Positions 49,827 to 61,561 of a stretch of 64,000 bases of DNA are shown here, piece after piece (positions within the stretch are counted from its first letter, which is position 1; every line of letters begins with the position of its first letter). The DNA is from Bathynomus jamesi (taxonomy: Eukaryota; Arthropoda; Malacostraca; Isopoda; Cirolanidae). Made by a program: the position numbers and the translations under genes. The stretch covers positions 1 to 64,000 of the forward strand of contig JAJOZX010012239.1 of NCBI GenBank assembly GCA_023014485.1, written 5' to 3'. The notes below the pieces were generated by a model, which saw nothing but the letters and a program-made list of their open reading frames with translations, had not been told where the DNA came from and searched no databases.

Positions 49827-52800
49827 AACTCCATAACTCTATAAACCCCTGTAAACTCTCTGTAAACTCTCTGTAAACTCTCTCTCTCTTAATTTGCAAG
49901 TCAATTCAATTCAGTAATTGAAAAAAATTTGCAAACAAAAAATAAAAAAAATGTAAACATTTCACTCGAATGTACGGGAAGGTACATAAAATAAAATTAT
50001 TCTATACTGAATATAATAGTGCAAATAACTGTGACAATTGACTCTCTTGAAATGAACTCTCTGTTACAATTAACTCTCTGTTACAATTAACTCTCTGTTA
50101 CAATAAAAACAAATGTATCAGTGGTGTATGGAATGTTCACTGTTTCTTGTGAATTCTGACTTGATACTCATTATTAACTGTTAATAATAGTGACTTTTCA
50201 AATGTTTATAAACTTACTTAAAAAAAAAACTGTACTTAACAAAATTTTCTATGGGGAAATCCTTGAGACGTGTCCTGAAGACGTCTTCCTGGCTACTTCT
50301 TCTTGGATGAAAACTAGGTGGAGAACTTGGAGTCGTGACACACCGGTTCAAGGGTGGATGTCACGAACTAGAAGTCGTGACACGCCGGTCAACTGGTTTT
50401 ATCCTGATGCAGGGTAATTTCTATCTTGGCCAAAGAGTGGCCTCTTCTTAAAATAATCTTCTTCTTAAAGTAATCTTCTTCTTAAAGTAATCTTCTTCTT
50501 AAAGTAATCTTCTTCTTAAAGTAATCTTCTTCTTAAAGTAATCTTTCTTAAAGTAATTCTTCTTAAAGTAATCTTGTTATCCTGTTATCCTGGTAAAGGG
50601 TCTGGAAGACTGGAAGAATCCTGGAGTCGTGAAGATCCTGGTTAAAGGGTCGCCAGTTGTTAGACCCCATATCTTCTTCTTCTTCTTCTTATCCTGGCTA
50701 TGGGTCTGGGGCTGTCTCGTATAGAGACGAGGCGTTCTTGTTAAGGGGCAAGGGGCCTCTGCCCCCTCCCCGCAGCGAGGCTGCAGTCCAAAGAAGAGTC
50801 TCGTAATGAAGTTCTCTGATGAAGTCTAATGAAGAAGAAGAAGTGCAATGACGAAGTGCTGTAATTTTACAAGTACATGTATAATATAACTTAAATGTTT
50901 GGGGGAAGACAGTCGAAGGTTAAGTTTCCCCCCTTTTTTAAACACATCAGATGTTTTGAAAGATTTTCAATAAAAATTTTAAAAAAATTAAAATAAAAAC
51001 TAATTTGTATTTTTCGCCGAGTCTACATTTATGAAGGCGATATCATTTCGTAATAGTACACATAAGTACAAATTAAGTACACGACTGAATACGTATTAAT
51101 TTTGGTTCATTACAATTACGATTACAATTATGGATTACTTCATATTCACTTGTTGTTTAATTACACTTCCATTTTAAAGTACATTCTTACATGATAAATT
51201 AAATCATTACATTCAATTACAGTTTCATTGAAGTACATTACATTATATTAAATTAAAGTATTACAGTTAATTACAATCAAACAGTTACAATAACTTTGTT
51301 TTGTTTTTTACAGTGTTTCATATTAATAGACAATTAAGATGTTAAATATAATACAAAGTACATGGCACTTAAGAGATAATTTATTTACGAAATAATATGT
51401 TATAATGTTATAAATTTGAAATCAGAGCGAACGGAGGTATTTTATCTTTGAGGCGCTCGAATCTGCCAGTCAGCGGAATTCGATTTACTTACCAAGCATC
51501 TATGAATATCTTACGAGGGTTGAACGCACTTGAAAGTAAAAAATAATACGAGAACGTATTTTTTCGTTTTCGAACGAAGGCCTAAAGTTTCGTGCTTCAC
51601 AAATTGACACGAGTAAACATAGACTGATAAGTTGATAGGGTATAAGTAGACAATAGGTAGATGAATGAATAAGTAATAAAATTAATAAAGGATAGCGGTC
51701 AAGAAAGAACATGAATGTAAGAATGAGTATGGTTGAATAAGGAGTATGGTTGAATAATAATGTTTATACTACATAACACCACAACATTATTACTAAAGAA
51801 TTTACCATACATTGAATACGGAAGATGTCCAAATACTAAGAACGTGATTCAGTGTACAAAGTATGGGAAACGTAAAGAGAATAAAGTTATTTTATGGCGT
51901 CATAGTGTATAAGTCATTATTAGAAAAGATGAATTAGAGAAATACAGTAATGAATAAAGAAGTATAAATCATTATTAGGAAGATTTACAAGAACGAATTA
52001 GAGACAGAGTGGGTAGTAATGACTAAGAAGTACAACTACGGGTTCCAATCCTGTTACATGCAATGTGTATGCATAATCTAGGGTCGAGGGTGAGATGCAA
52101 GACAATTCGTAATTAATTATAATAACTTCTATAACAAATGGAAAATGGATACGACTAAACCATAGATATTGTAGATCGTAGGGTTGTGACACGAACAAAA
52201 ATAGGAAGCTACAAGTAAAATTATTATCCAAACTCGCGTTAAGCGATTTTGGTTCTTATGTAAAAATGAATATTGATTATTCATTGTTCATTTTTTACAT
52301 TGCTCTCCCCTTTTAAAATGATATTTATACAATAATATAATAAAATTAATACAATACAATACAATTGAGAAAATAACATCGTAACTAATTCAAGTTAGGT
52401 GACGAATTTTTCTTTACAATACAAATTTTATACAGAACGAGTTCGGGTAGTTGAGTACAATGCAGAGTAATCAAATTTTAACATGACACTCGCTTAGAGG
52501 GTTATTATAAAATATAAAAATTCAAAGATTAAAACTTTACTTTTATACAAACAGAATAAAGGATTAATACGTTAATTTAGAGAAACAATTAAGCTAGACA
52601 AAGAATGATAGTTAAATTTTTTTTCAAAATTTGTATTTTTCTGTGGGAAAAATTATGTACATAATGAATAGAGTAAAAGGGAAAACTATAAATTTTAAAG
52701 TTCATGGATTTTTCGAGGCTTCCATGATAGTACAATTGATAACTAATTTTATGACTATTGTAGATAAAAAATCGAATTATGTAATGGATGATGTATAGAC

Positions 52801-52922
52801 CTGTGGTCAAGTGTGTATTTGGGTGTATTAGGTGCAAAGTGTGTATTTTACAATTTCGAGGGACAGATTAGCTGATAGGATTGTTCAAGTAACTAAATAT
52901 TCAATGATTTTAGCATAAGGTT

Positions 52923-52957
<35 letters not shown>

Positions 52958-54487
52958 TGCATACATGCATTTTTATTGACTGTTGTAGGTACAAATCGAA
53001 TTACGTAGTGGATGATGTATAGACCTGTGGTCAAGTGTGTATTTATGTTTATTGGTACAAGTGTGTATTTTATAATTTCGAGACACAGATTAGCTGATAG
53101 GATTGTTAAATTAACTGTATAAATGCATGATGCGAGAATTTATATAAAGTAAGCAATAATTATTATGTATTATGATGATAATGTTTGCATACGCGTTTTA
53201 ATGCAAAAGTGACTGGAGGGATGGAACGTAAATGAATTCGAATGTGTCAAAAGTAATAAAATTCACTTAGGATTATAGATTTTACATAATTAATCAGTTA
53301 CACGTATAAGGTAATTAAAAAAAGACGTACTTAGAAGACCTTACGAGTAATGACAGTAACTCTCACGGTTTTAAAATTGATTTTCGACACAATTAAATTC
53401 GACTACTAAAATTCATAACCATATACTGTAGTAGTATGTCAATTTGACTATAATTTTCGTTTGATACCTTACAAATGGTACAATAACAATTTAAGGACAG
53501 TTACTCACGATTAATTGAACAAAATAAAAATAAAAATACAAATTAAAAATATGAATCAATTATGCATTTCAACGAGCTAAATACAATTTTATAATATTCT
53601 AAAAAATAAAAGTAATCGAGCCATAGATGAGTTTCGGCCAAGAATAAAAAAAGTTATTGAAATGGAAGGAAGCATTTCGAACAATCTTTTCTTTTAATAA
53701 TCTCAGGTAAATTTTACATTAAAAATTTTTTTATAATAAAAAAAAATATTAAAAAGGTTTAATAATTTTTTGCATGTTAAGTAGAAAAATTATACTCTCG
53801 TTAAATGTTGATAGAATTTTGAATTATTTGATATTTTAGTCTGAAAACTTGTTTGCATATGATAAATACATATGTTTTATTGTGTAGAAGTTTTATTAAA
53901 ATTAAATGACAAAAAAGAACAAAACTGAAATTTAGGGTATGTGCGATCATACGGGGGAATTGAGTGACTAAGCAGGGGGTATAAGTTTGAAATTGACAAT
54001 ACGTCTTTCGTGAGCACTTTGCTTTTTTTTTTTTTTTTTTTTTTAAAGATTGCTTGTCACACTACTTAGAACAAAAAATTAAAAGAGTTGAAACAAAACG
54101 GAGGGACGGCATGTTCCTCATATACATTACAATAATTACCAAAATCATTACAAACAATTGTAAAAACTGTTTTGGTCACAAATAATGAATTACATAACTA
54201 TATATTTATATACGTAACAATGCATGAAAAGGGAAAGACAAATCGGTGAATTTCAGTCTTACAAACAAAGAAAAGGTTAAACCAAAGACGCAACCCGGTC
54301 AATTCAGGTTGAATTAAATTCTCTTTTACAACAAAAAAAAGGTTGAATTAAATTCTCTTAAACAACAAAAAAAGGTTGAATTAAATTCTTAAATTACATT
54401 TTCTTAAATTAAATTCTCTTAAATTACAAAGAAAAAGTTGAATTCAATTGACTGCATTGAAATGAATGGGTATTTGAAACTAACAGA

Positions 54488-54903
54488 GACTGACTTAATA
54501 AAACTCTCTGACTTCAAATAAAACTCTCTGACTTCAAATAAAACTCTCTGACTTCAAATAAAACTCTCTGACTTCAAATAAAACTCTCTGACTTCAAATA
54601 AACTCTCTGACTTCAAATAAAACTCTCTGACTTCAAATAAAACTCTCTGACTTCAAAAAACTCTCTGACTTCAATAAAAAACTCTCTGACTTCAAATAAA
54701 ACTCTCTGACTTCAAATAAAACTCTCTGACTTCAAATAAACTCCTCTGACTTCAAATAAAACTCTCTGACTTCAAATAAAACTCCTCTGACTTCAAATAA
54801 AACTCCTCTGACTTCATAAAACTCTCTGACTTCAAATAAAACTCTCTGACTTCAAATAAAACTCTCTGACTTCAAATAAAACTCTCTGACTTCAAATAAA
54901 ACT
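54488..54903 (+). repeat. 20/21-bp minisatellite, unit 10
   Basis: About twenty-one copies, the most irregular tract. The 21-bp variants are separated by 20-bp copies, and four 20-bp copies follow them. Confidence 0.95.
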
Positions 54904-54917
54904 GAAATCTCTGGGGC

Positions 54918-55287
54918 GGTTGTCCCTCTTGGATGCAACCTTCTGTAACTGAAAATTGATTTGCAACTAAAACTGACTCGAAACTACTTCGAGTATCTTT
55001 GTAAATCTCTGGGGTTTGGTTGTCCCTCTTGGATGCAACCAACCGAAACTGAAAACTGATTTGAAATTAACTGAAAATGGAAAATGACTGCACTTGATCT
55101 CTATTCAAGTGGAGACGATTAACCTCTGTTTTGGTTGACCCTCTTGGTGCAACCTTCTGACTTCAAAAAATGACTTCAAAATTACTTCAAGTATCTTTAT
55201 AAATCTCTGGGGTTTGGTTGTCCCTTTTGGTTACAACCAACTGAAACTGTCTGAAAACTGAAAATGGAACTTGAAACTGCTTCAAGT
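54918..55287 (+). other. Four-module paired-hairpin block, unit 10
   Basis: 370 bp, all stems intact, next to the most irregular minisatellite of the array. Confidence 0.6.
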
Positions 55288-58200
55288 AACTCCATAACTC
55301 TATAAACCCCTGTAAACTCTCTGTAAACTCTCTGTAAACTCTCTCTCTCTTAATTTGCAAGTCAATTCAATTCAGTAATTGAAAAAAATTTGCAAACAAA
55401 AAATAAAAAAAATGTAAACATTTCACTCGAATGTACGGGAAGGTACATAAAATAAAATTATTCTATACTGAATATAATAGTGCAAATAACTGTGACAATT
55501 GACTCTCTTGAAATGAACTCTGTTACAATTAACTCTCTGTTACAATTAACTCTCTGTTACAATAAAAACAAATGTATCAGTGGTGTATGGAATGTTCACT
55601 GTTTCTTGTGAATTCTGACTTGATACTCATTATTAACTGTTAATAATAGTGACTTTTCAAATGTTTATAAATTACTTAAAAAAACAAACTGTACTTAACA
55701 AAATTTTCTATGGGGAAATCCTTGAGACGTGTCCTGAAGACGTCTTCCTGGCTACTTCTTCTTGGATGAAAACTAGGCGTGGAGAACTTGGAGTCGTGAC
55801 ACACCGGTTCAAGGGTGGATGTACGAACTAGAAGTCGTGACACGCCGGTCAACTGGTTTTATCCTGATGCAGGGTAATTTCTATCTTGGCCAAAGAGTGG
55901 CCTCTTCAAAATAATCTTCTCTTAAAGTAATCTTCTTCTTAAAGTAATCTTCTTCTTAAAGTAATCTTCTTCTTAAAGTAATCTTCTTCTTAAAGTAATC
56001 TTCTTCTTAAAGTAATCTTCTTCTTAAAGTAATCTTGTTATCCTGTTATCCTGGTAAAGGGTCTGGAAGACTGGAAGAATCCTGGAGTCGTGAAGATCCT
56101 GGTTAAAGGGTCGCCAGTTGTTAGACCCCATATCTTCTTCTTCTTCTTCTTATCCTGGCTATGGGTCTGGGGTGTCTCGTATAGACGAGGCGTTCTTGTT
56201 AAGGGGCAAGGGGCCTCTGCCCCCTCCCCGCAGCGAGGCTGCAGTCCAAAGAAGAGTCTCGTAATGAAGTTCTCTGATGAAGTCTAATGAAGAAGAAGAA
56301 GTGCAATGACGAAGTGCTGTAATTTTACAAGTACATGTATAATATAACTTAAATGTTTGGGGGAAGACAGTCGAAGGTTAAGTTTCCCCCCTTTTTTAAA
56401 CACATCAGATGTTTTGAAAGATTTTCAATAAAAATTTTAAAAAAATTAAAATAAAAACTAATTTGTATTTTTCGCCGAGTCTACATTTATGAAGGCGATA
56501 TCATTTCGTAATAGTACACATAAGTACAAATTAAGTACACGACTGAATACGTATTAATTTTGGTTCATTACAATTACGATTACAATTATGGATTACTTCA
56601 TATTCACTTGTTGTTTAATTACACTTCCATTTTAAAGTACATTCTTACATGATAAATTAAATCATTACATTCAATTACAGTTTCATTGAAGTACATTACA
56701 TTATATTAAATTAAAGTATTACAGTTAATTACAATCAAACAGTTACAATAACTTTGTTTTGTTTTTACAGTGTTTCATATTAATAGACAATTAAGATGTT
56801 AAATATAATACAAAGTACATGGCACTTAAGAGATAATTTATTTACGAAATAATATGTTATAATGTTATAAATTTGAAATCAGAGCGAACGGAGGTATTTT
56901 ATCTTTGAGGCGCTCGAATCTGCCAGTCAGCGGAATTCGATTTACTTACCAAGCATCTATGAATATCTTACGAGGGTTGAACGTACTTGAAAGTAAAAAA
57001 TAATACTAGAACGTATTTTTTCGTTTTCGAACGAAGGCCTAAAGTTTCGTGCTTCACAAATTGACACGAGTAAACATAGACTGATAAGTTGATAGGGTAT
57101 AAGTAGACAATAGGTAGATGAATGAATAAGTAATAAAATTAATAAAGGATAGCGGTCAAGAAAGAACATGAATGTAAGAATGAGTATGGTTGAATAAGGA
57201 GTATGGTTGAATAATAATGTTTATACTACATAACACCACAACATTATTACTAAAGAATTTACCATACATTGAATACGGAAGATGTCCAAATACTAAGAAC
57301 GTGATTCAGTGTACAAAGTATGGGAAACGTAAAGAGAATAAAGTTATTTTATGGCGTCATAGTGTATAAGTCATTATTTAGAAAAGATGAATTAGAGAAA
57401 TACAGTAATGAATAAAGAAGTATAAATCATTATTAGGAAGATTTACAAGAACGAATTAGAGACAGAGTGGGTAGTAATGACTAAGAAGTACAACTACGGG
57501 TTCCAATCCTGTTACATGCAATGTGTATGCATAATCTAGGGTCGAGGGTGAGATGCAAGACAATTCGTAATTAATTATAATAACTTCTATAACAAATGGA
57601 AAATGGATACGACTAAACCATAGATATTGTAGATCGTAGGGTTGTGACACGAACAAAAATAGGAAGCTACAAGTAAAATTATTATCCAAACTCGCGTTAA
57701 GCGATTTTGGTTCTTATGTAAAAATGAATATTGATTATTCATTGTTCATTTTTTACATTGCTCTCCCCTTTTAAAATGATATTTATACAATAATATAATA
57801 AAATTAATACAATACAATACAATTGAGAAAATAACATCGTAACTAATTCAAGTTAGGTGACGAATTTTTCTTTACAATACAAATTTTATACAGAACGAGT
57901 TCGGGTAGTTGAGTACAATGCAGAGTAATCAAATTTTTAACATGACACTCGCTTAGAGGGTTATTATAAAATATAAAATTCAAAGATTAAAACTTTACTT
58001 TTATACAAACAGAATAAAGGATTAATACGTTAATTTAGAGAAACAATTAAGCTAGACAAAGAATGATAGTTAAATTTTTTTTCAAAATTTGTATTTTTCT
58101 GTGGGAAAAATTATGTACATAATGAATAGAGTAAAAGGGAAAACTATAAATTTTAAAGTTCATGGATTTTTCGAGGCTTCCATGATAGTACAATTGATAA

Positions 58201-59930
58201 CTAATTTTATTGACTATTGTAGATAAAAAATCGAATTATGTAATGGATGATGTATAGACCTGTGGTCAAGTGTGTATTTGGGTGTATTAGGTGCAAAGTG
58301 TGTATTTTACAATTTCGAGGGACAGATTAGCTGATAGGATTGTTCAAGTAACTAAATATTCAATGATTTTAGCATAAGGTTTGTATTATATATATATATA
58401 TAGTGTGCATACATGCATTTTTATTGACTGTTGTAGGTACAAATCGAATTACGTAGTGGATGATGTATAGACCTGTGGTCAAGTGTGTATTTATGTTTAT
58501 TGGGTACAAAGTGTGTATTTTATAATTTCGAGACACAGATTAGCTGATAGGATTGTTAAATTAACTGTATAAATGCATGAGCGAGAATTTATATAAAGTA
58601 AGCAATAATTATTATGTATTATGATGATAATGTTTGCATACGCGTTTTAATGCAAAAGTGACTGGAGGGATGGAACGTAAATGAATTCGAATGTGTCAAA
58701 AGTAATAAAATTCACTTAGGATTATAGATTTTACATAATTAATCAGTTACACGTATAAGGTAATTAAAAAAAGACGTACTTAGAAGACCTTACGAGTAAT
58801 GACAGTAACTCTCACGGTTTTAAAATTGATTTTCGACACAATTAAATTCGACTACTAAAATTCATAACCATATACTGTAGTAGTATGTCAATTTGACTAT
58901 AATTTTCGTTTGATACCTTACAAATGGTACAATAACAATTTAAGGACAGTTACTCACGATTAATTGAACAAAATAAAAATAAAAATACAAATTAAAAATA
59001 TGAATCAATTATGCATTTCAACGAGCTAAATACAATTTTATAATATTCTAAAAAATAAAGTAAATCGAGCCATAGATGAGTTTCGGCCAAGAATAAAAAA
59101 GTTATTGAAATGGAAGGAAGCATTTCGAACAATCTTTTCTTTTAATAATCTCAGGTAAATTTTACATTAAAAATTATTTTTATATAATAAAAAAAATATT
59201 AAAAAGGTTTAATAATTTTTTGCATGTTAAGTAGAAAAATTATACTCTCGTTAAATGTTGATAGAATTTTGAATTATTTGATATTTTAGTCTGAAAACTT
59301 GTTTGCATATGATAAATACATATGTTTTATTGTGTAGAAGTTTTATTAAAATTAAATGACAAAAAGAACAAAACTGAAATTTAGGGTATGTGCGATCATA
59401 CGGGGGAATTGAGTGACTAAGCAGGGGGTATAAGTTTGAAATTGACAATACGTCTTTCGTGAGCACTTTGCTTTTTTTTTTTTTTTTTTTTAAAGATTGC
59501 TTGTCACACTACTTAGAACAAAAAATTAAAAGAGTTGAAACAAAACGGAGGGACGGCATGTTCCTCATATACATTACAATAATTACCAAAATCATTACAA
59601 ACAATTGTAAAAACTGTTTTGGTCACAAATAATGAATTACATAACTATATATTTATATACGTAACAATGCATGAAAAGGGAAAGACAAATCGGTGAATTT
59701 CAGTCTTACAAACAAAGAAAAGGTTAAACCAAAGACGCAACCCGGTCAATTCAGGTTGAATTAAATTCTCTTTTACAACAAAAAAAGGTTGAATTAAATT
59801 CTCTTAAACAACAAAAAAGGTTGAATTAAATTCTTAAATTACATTTTCTTAAATTAAATTCTCTTAAATTACAAAGAAAAAGTTGAATTCAATTGACTGC
59901 ATTGAAATGAATGGGTATTTGAAACTAACA

Positions 59931-60293
59931 GAGACTGACTTCAAATAAAACTCTCTGACTTCAAATAAAACTCTCTGACTTCAAAAAAACTCTCTGACTT
60001 CAAATAAAACTCTCTGACTTCAAAAAAACTCTCTGACTTCAAATAAAACTCTCTGACTTCAAATAAACTCTCTGACTTCAAATAAAACTCTCTGACTTCA
60101 AATAAAACTCTCTGACTTCAAATAAAACTCTCTGACTTCAAATAAAACTCCTCTGACTTCAAATAAAACTCCTCTGACTTCAAATAAAACTCCTCTGACT
60201 TCAAATAAAACTCCTCTGACTTCAAATAAAACTCCTCTGACTTCAAATAAAACTCTCTGACTTCAAATAAAACTCTCTGACTTCAAATAAAAC
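59931..60293 (+). repeat. 20/21-bp minisatellite, unit 11
   Basis: About eighteen copies. Two have AAAAAA in place of AAATAAA. Five 21-bp variants precede two terminal 20-bp copies. Confidence 0.95.
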
Positions 60294-60308
60294 TGAAATC
60301 TCTGGGGC

Positions 60309-60676
60309 GGTTGTCCCTCTTGGATGCAACCTTCTGTAACTGAAAATTGATTTGCAACTAAACTGACTCGAAACTACTTCGAGTATCTTTGTAAATCTCT
60401 GGGGTTTGGTTGTCCCTCTTGGATGCAACCAACCGAAACTGAAAACTGATTTGAAATTAACTGAAAATGGAAAATGACTGCACTTGATCTCTATTCAAGT
60501 GGAGACGATTAACCTCTGTTTTGGTTGACCCTCTTGGTGCAACCTTCTGACTTCAAAAATGACTTCAAAATTACTTCAAGTATCTTTATAAATCTCTGGG
60601 GTTTGGTTGTCCCTTTTGGTTACAACCAACTGAAACTGTCTGAAAACTGAAAATGGAACTTGAAACTGCTTCAAGT
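60309..60676 (+). other. Four-module paired-hairpin block, unit 11
   Basis: 368 bp. Two single-base deletions, both in A-runs of spacers (AACTAAACTG and CAAAAATGAC), and stems intact. Unit 12 is cut by the window before this block. Confidence 0.6.
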
Positions 60677-61561
60677 AACTCCATAACTCTATAAACCCCT
60701 GTAAACTCTCTGTAAACTCTCTGTAAACTCTCTCTCTCTTAATTTGCAAGTCAATTCAATTCAGTAATTGAAAAAAATTTGCAAACAAAAAAAAAAAAAA
60801 TGTAAACATTTCACTCGAATGTACGGGAAGGTACATAAAATAAAATTATTCTATACTGAATATAATAGTGCAAATAACTGTGACAATTGACTCTCTTGAA
60901 ATGAACTCTCTGTTACAATTAACTCTCTGTTACAATTAACTCTCTGTTACAATAAAAACAAATGTATCAGTGGTGTATGGAATGTTCACTGTTTCTTGTG
61001 AATTCTGACTTGATACTCATTATTAACTGTTAATAATAGTGACTTTTCAAATGTTTATAAATTACAAAAAAAAAAACTGTACTTAACAAAATTTTCTATG
61101 GGAAATCCTTGAGACGTGTCCTGAAGACGTCTTCCTGGCTACTTCTTCTTGGATGAAAACTAGGCGTGGAGAACTTGGAGTCGTGACACACCGGTTCAAG
61201 GGTGGATGTTACGAACTAGAAGTCGTGACACGCCGGTCAACTGGTTTTATCCTGATGCAGGGTAATTTCTATCTTGGCCAAAGAGTGGCCTCTTCTTAAA
61301 ATAATCTTCTTCTTAAAGTAATCTTCTTCTTAAAGTAATCTTCTTCTTAAAGTAATCTTCTTCTTTAAAGTAATCTTCTTCTTAAAGTAATCTTGTATCC
61401 TGTTATCCTGGTAAAGGGTCTGGAAGACTGGAAGAATCCTGGAGTCGTGAAGATCCTGGTTAAAGGGTCGCCAGTTGTTAGACCCCATATCTTCTTCTTC
61501 TTCTTCTTATCCTGGCTATGGGTCTGGGGTGTCTCGTATAGACGAGGCGTTCTTGTTAAGG

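Larger units (their letters stand above)
45295..50746 (+). repeat. Array unit 9 (5452 bp)
   Basis: TA tract 47475-47496 contains one TT interruption. Poly-T 48568-48587, 20-bp minisatellite 49031-49443 with an irregular AATCAAAACTCTC insertion near 49108, hairpin modules 49457-49826, 17-bp minisatellite 50455-50569 with two irregular copies at its end. It lacks two bases in the GGCGTGGAG segment near 50317. Confidence 0.95.
50747..56204 (+). repeat. Array unit 10 (5458 bp, longest)
   Basis: TA tract 52925-52954, poly-T 54023-54044, 20-bp minisatellite 54488-54903 (about 21 copies, several irregular), hairpin modules 54918-55287, 17-bp minisatellite 55913-56030 (seven copies). Small indels occur near 51921, 52752, 53054, 53131 and 53727. 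Confidence 0.95.
56205..61561 (+). repeat. Array unit 11 (5357 bp)
   Basis: It carries GAACGTACTT like units 4 and 7. TA tract 58384-58402, poly-T 59472-59491, 20-bp minisatellite 59931-60293, hairpin modules 60309-60676 (two 1-bp deletions in spacers), 17-bp minisatellite 61303-61388 (five copies, one with an extra T). Confidence 0.95.
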
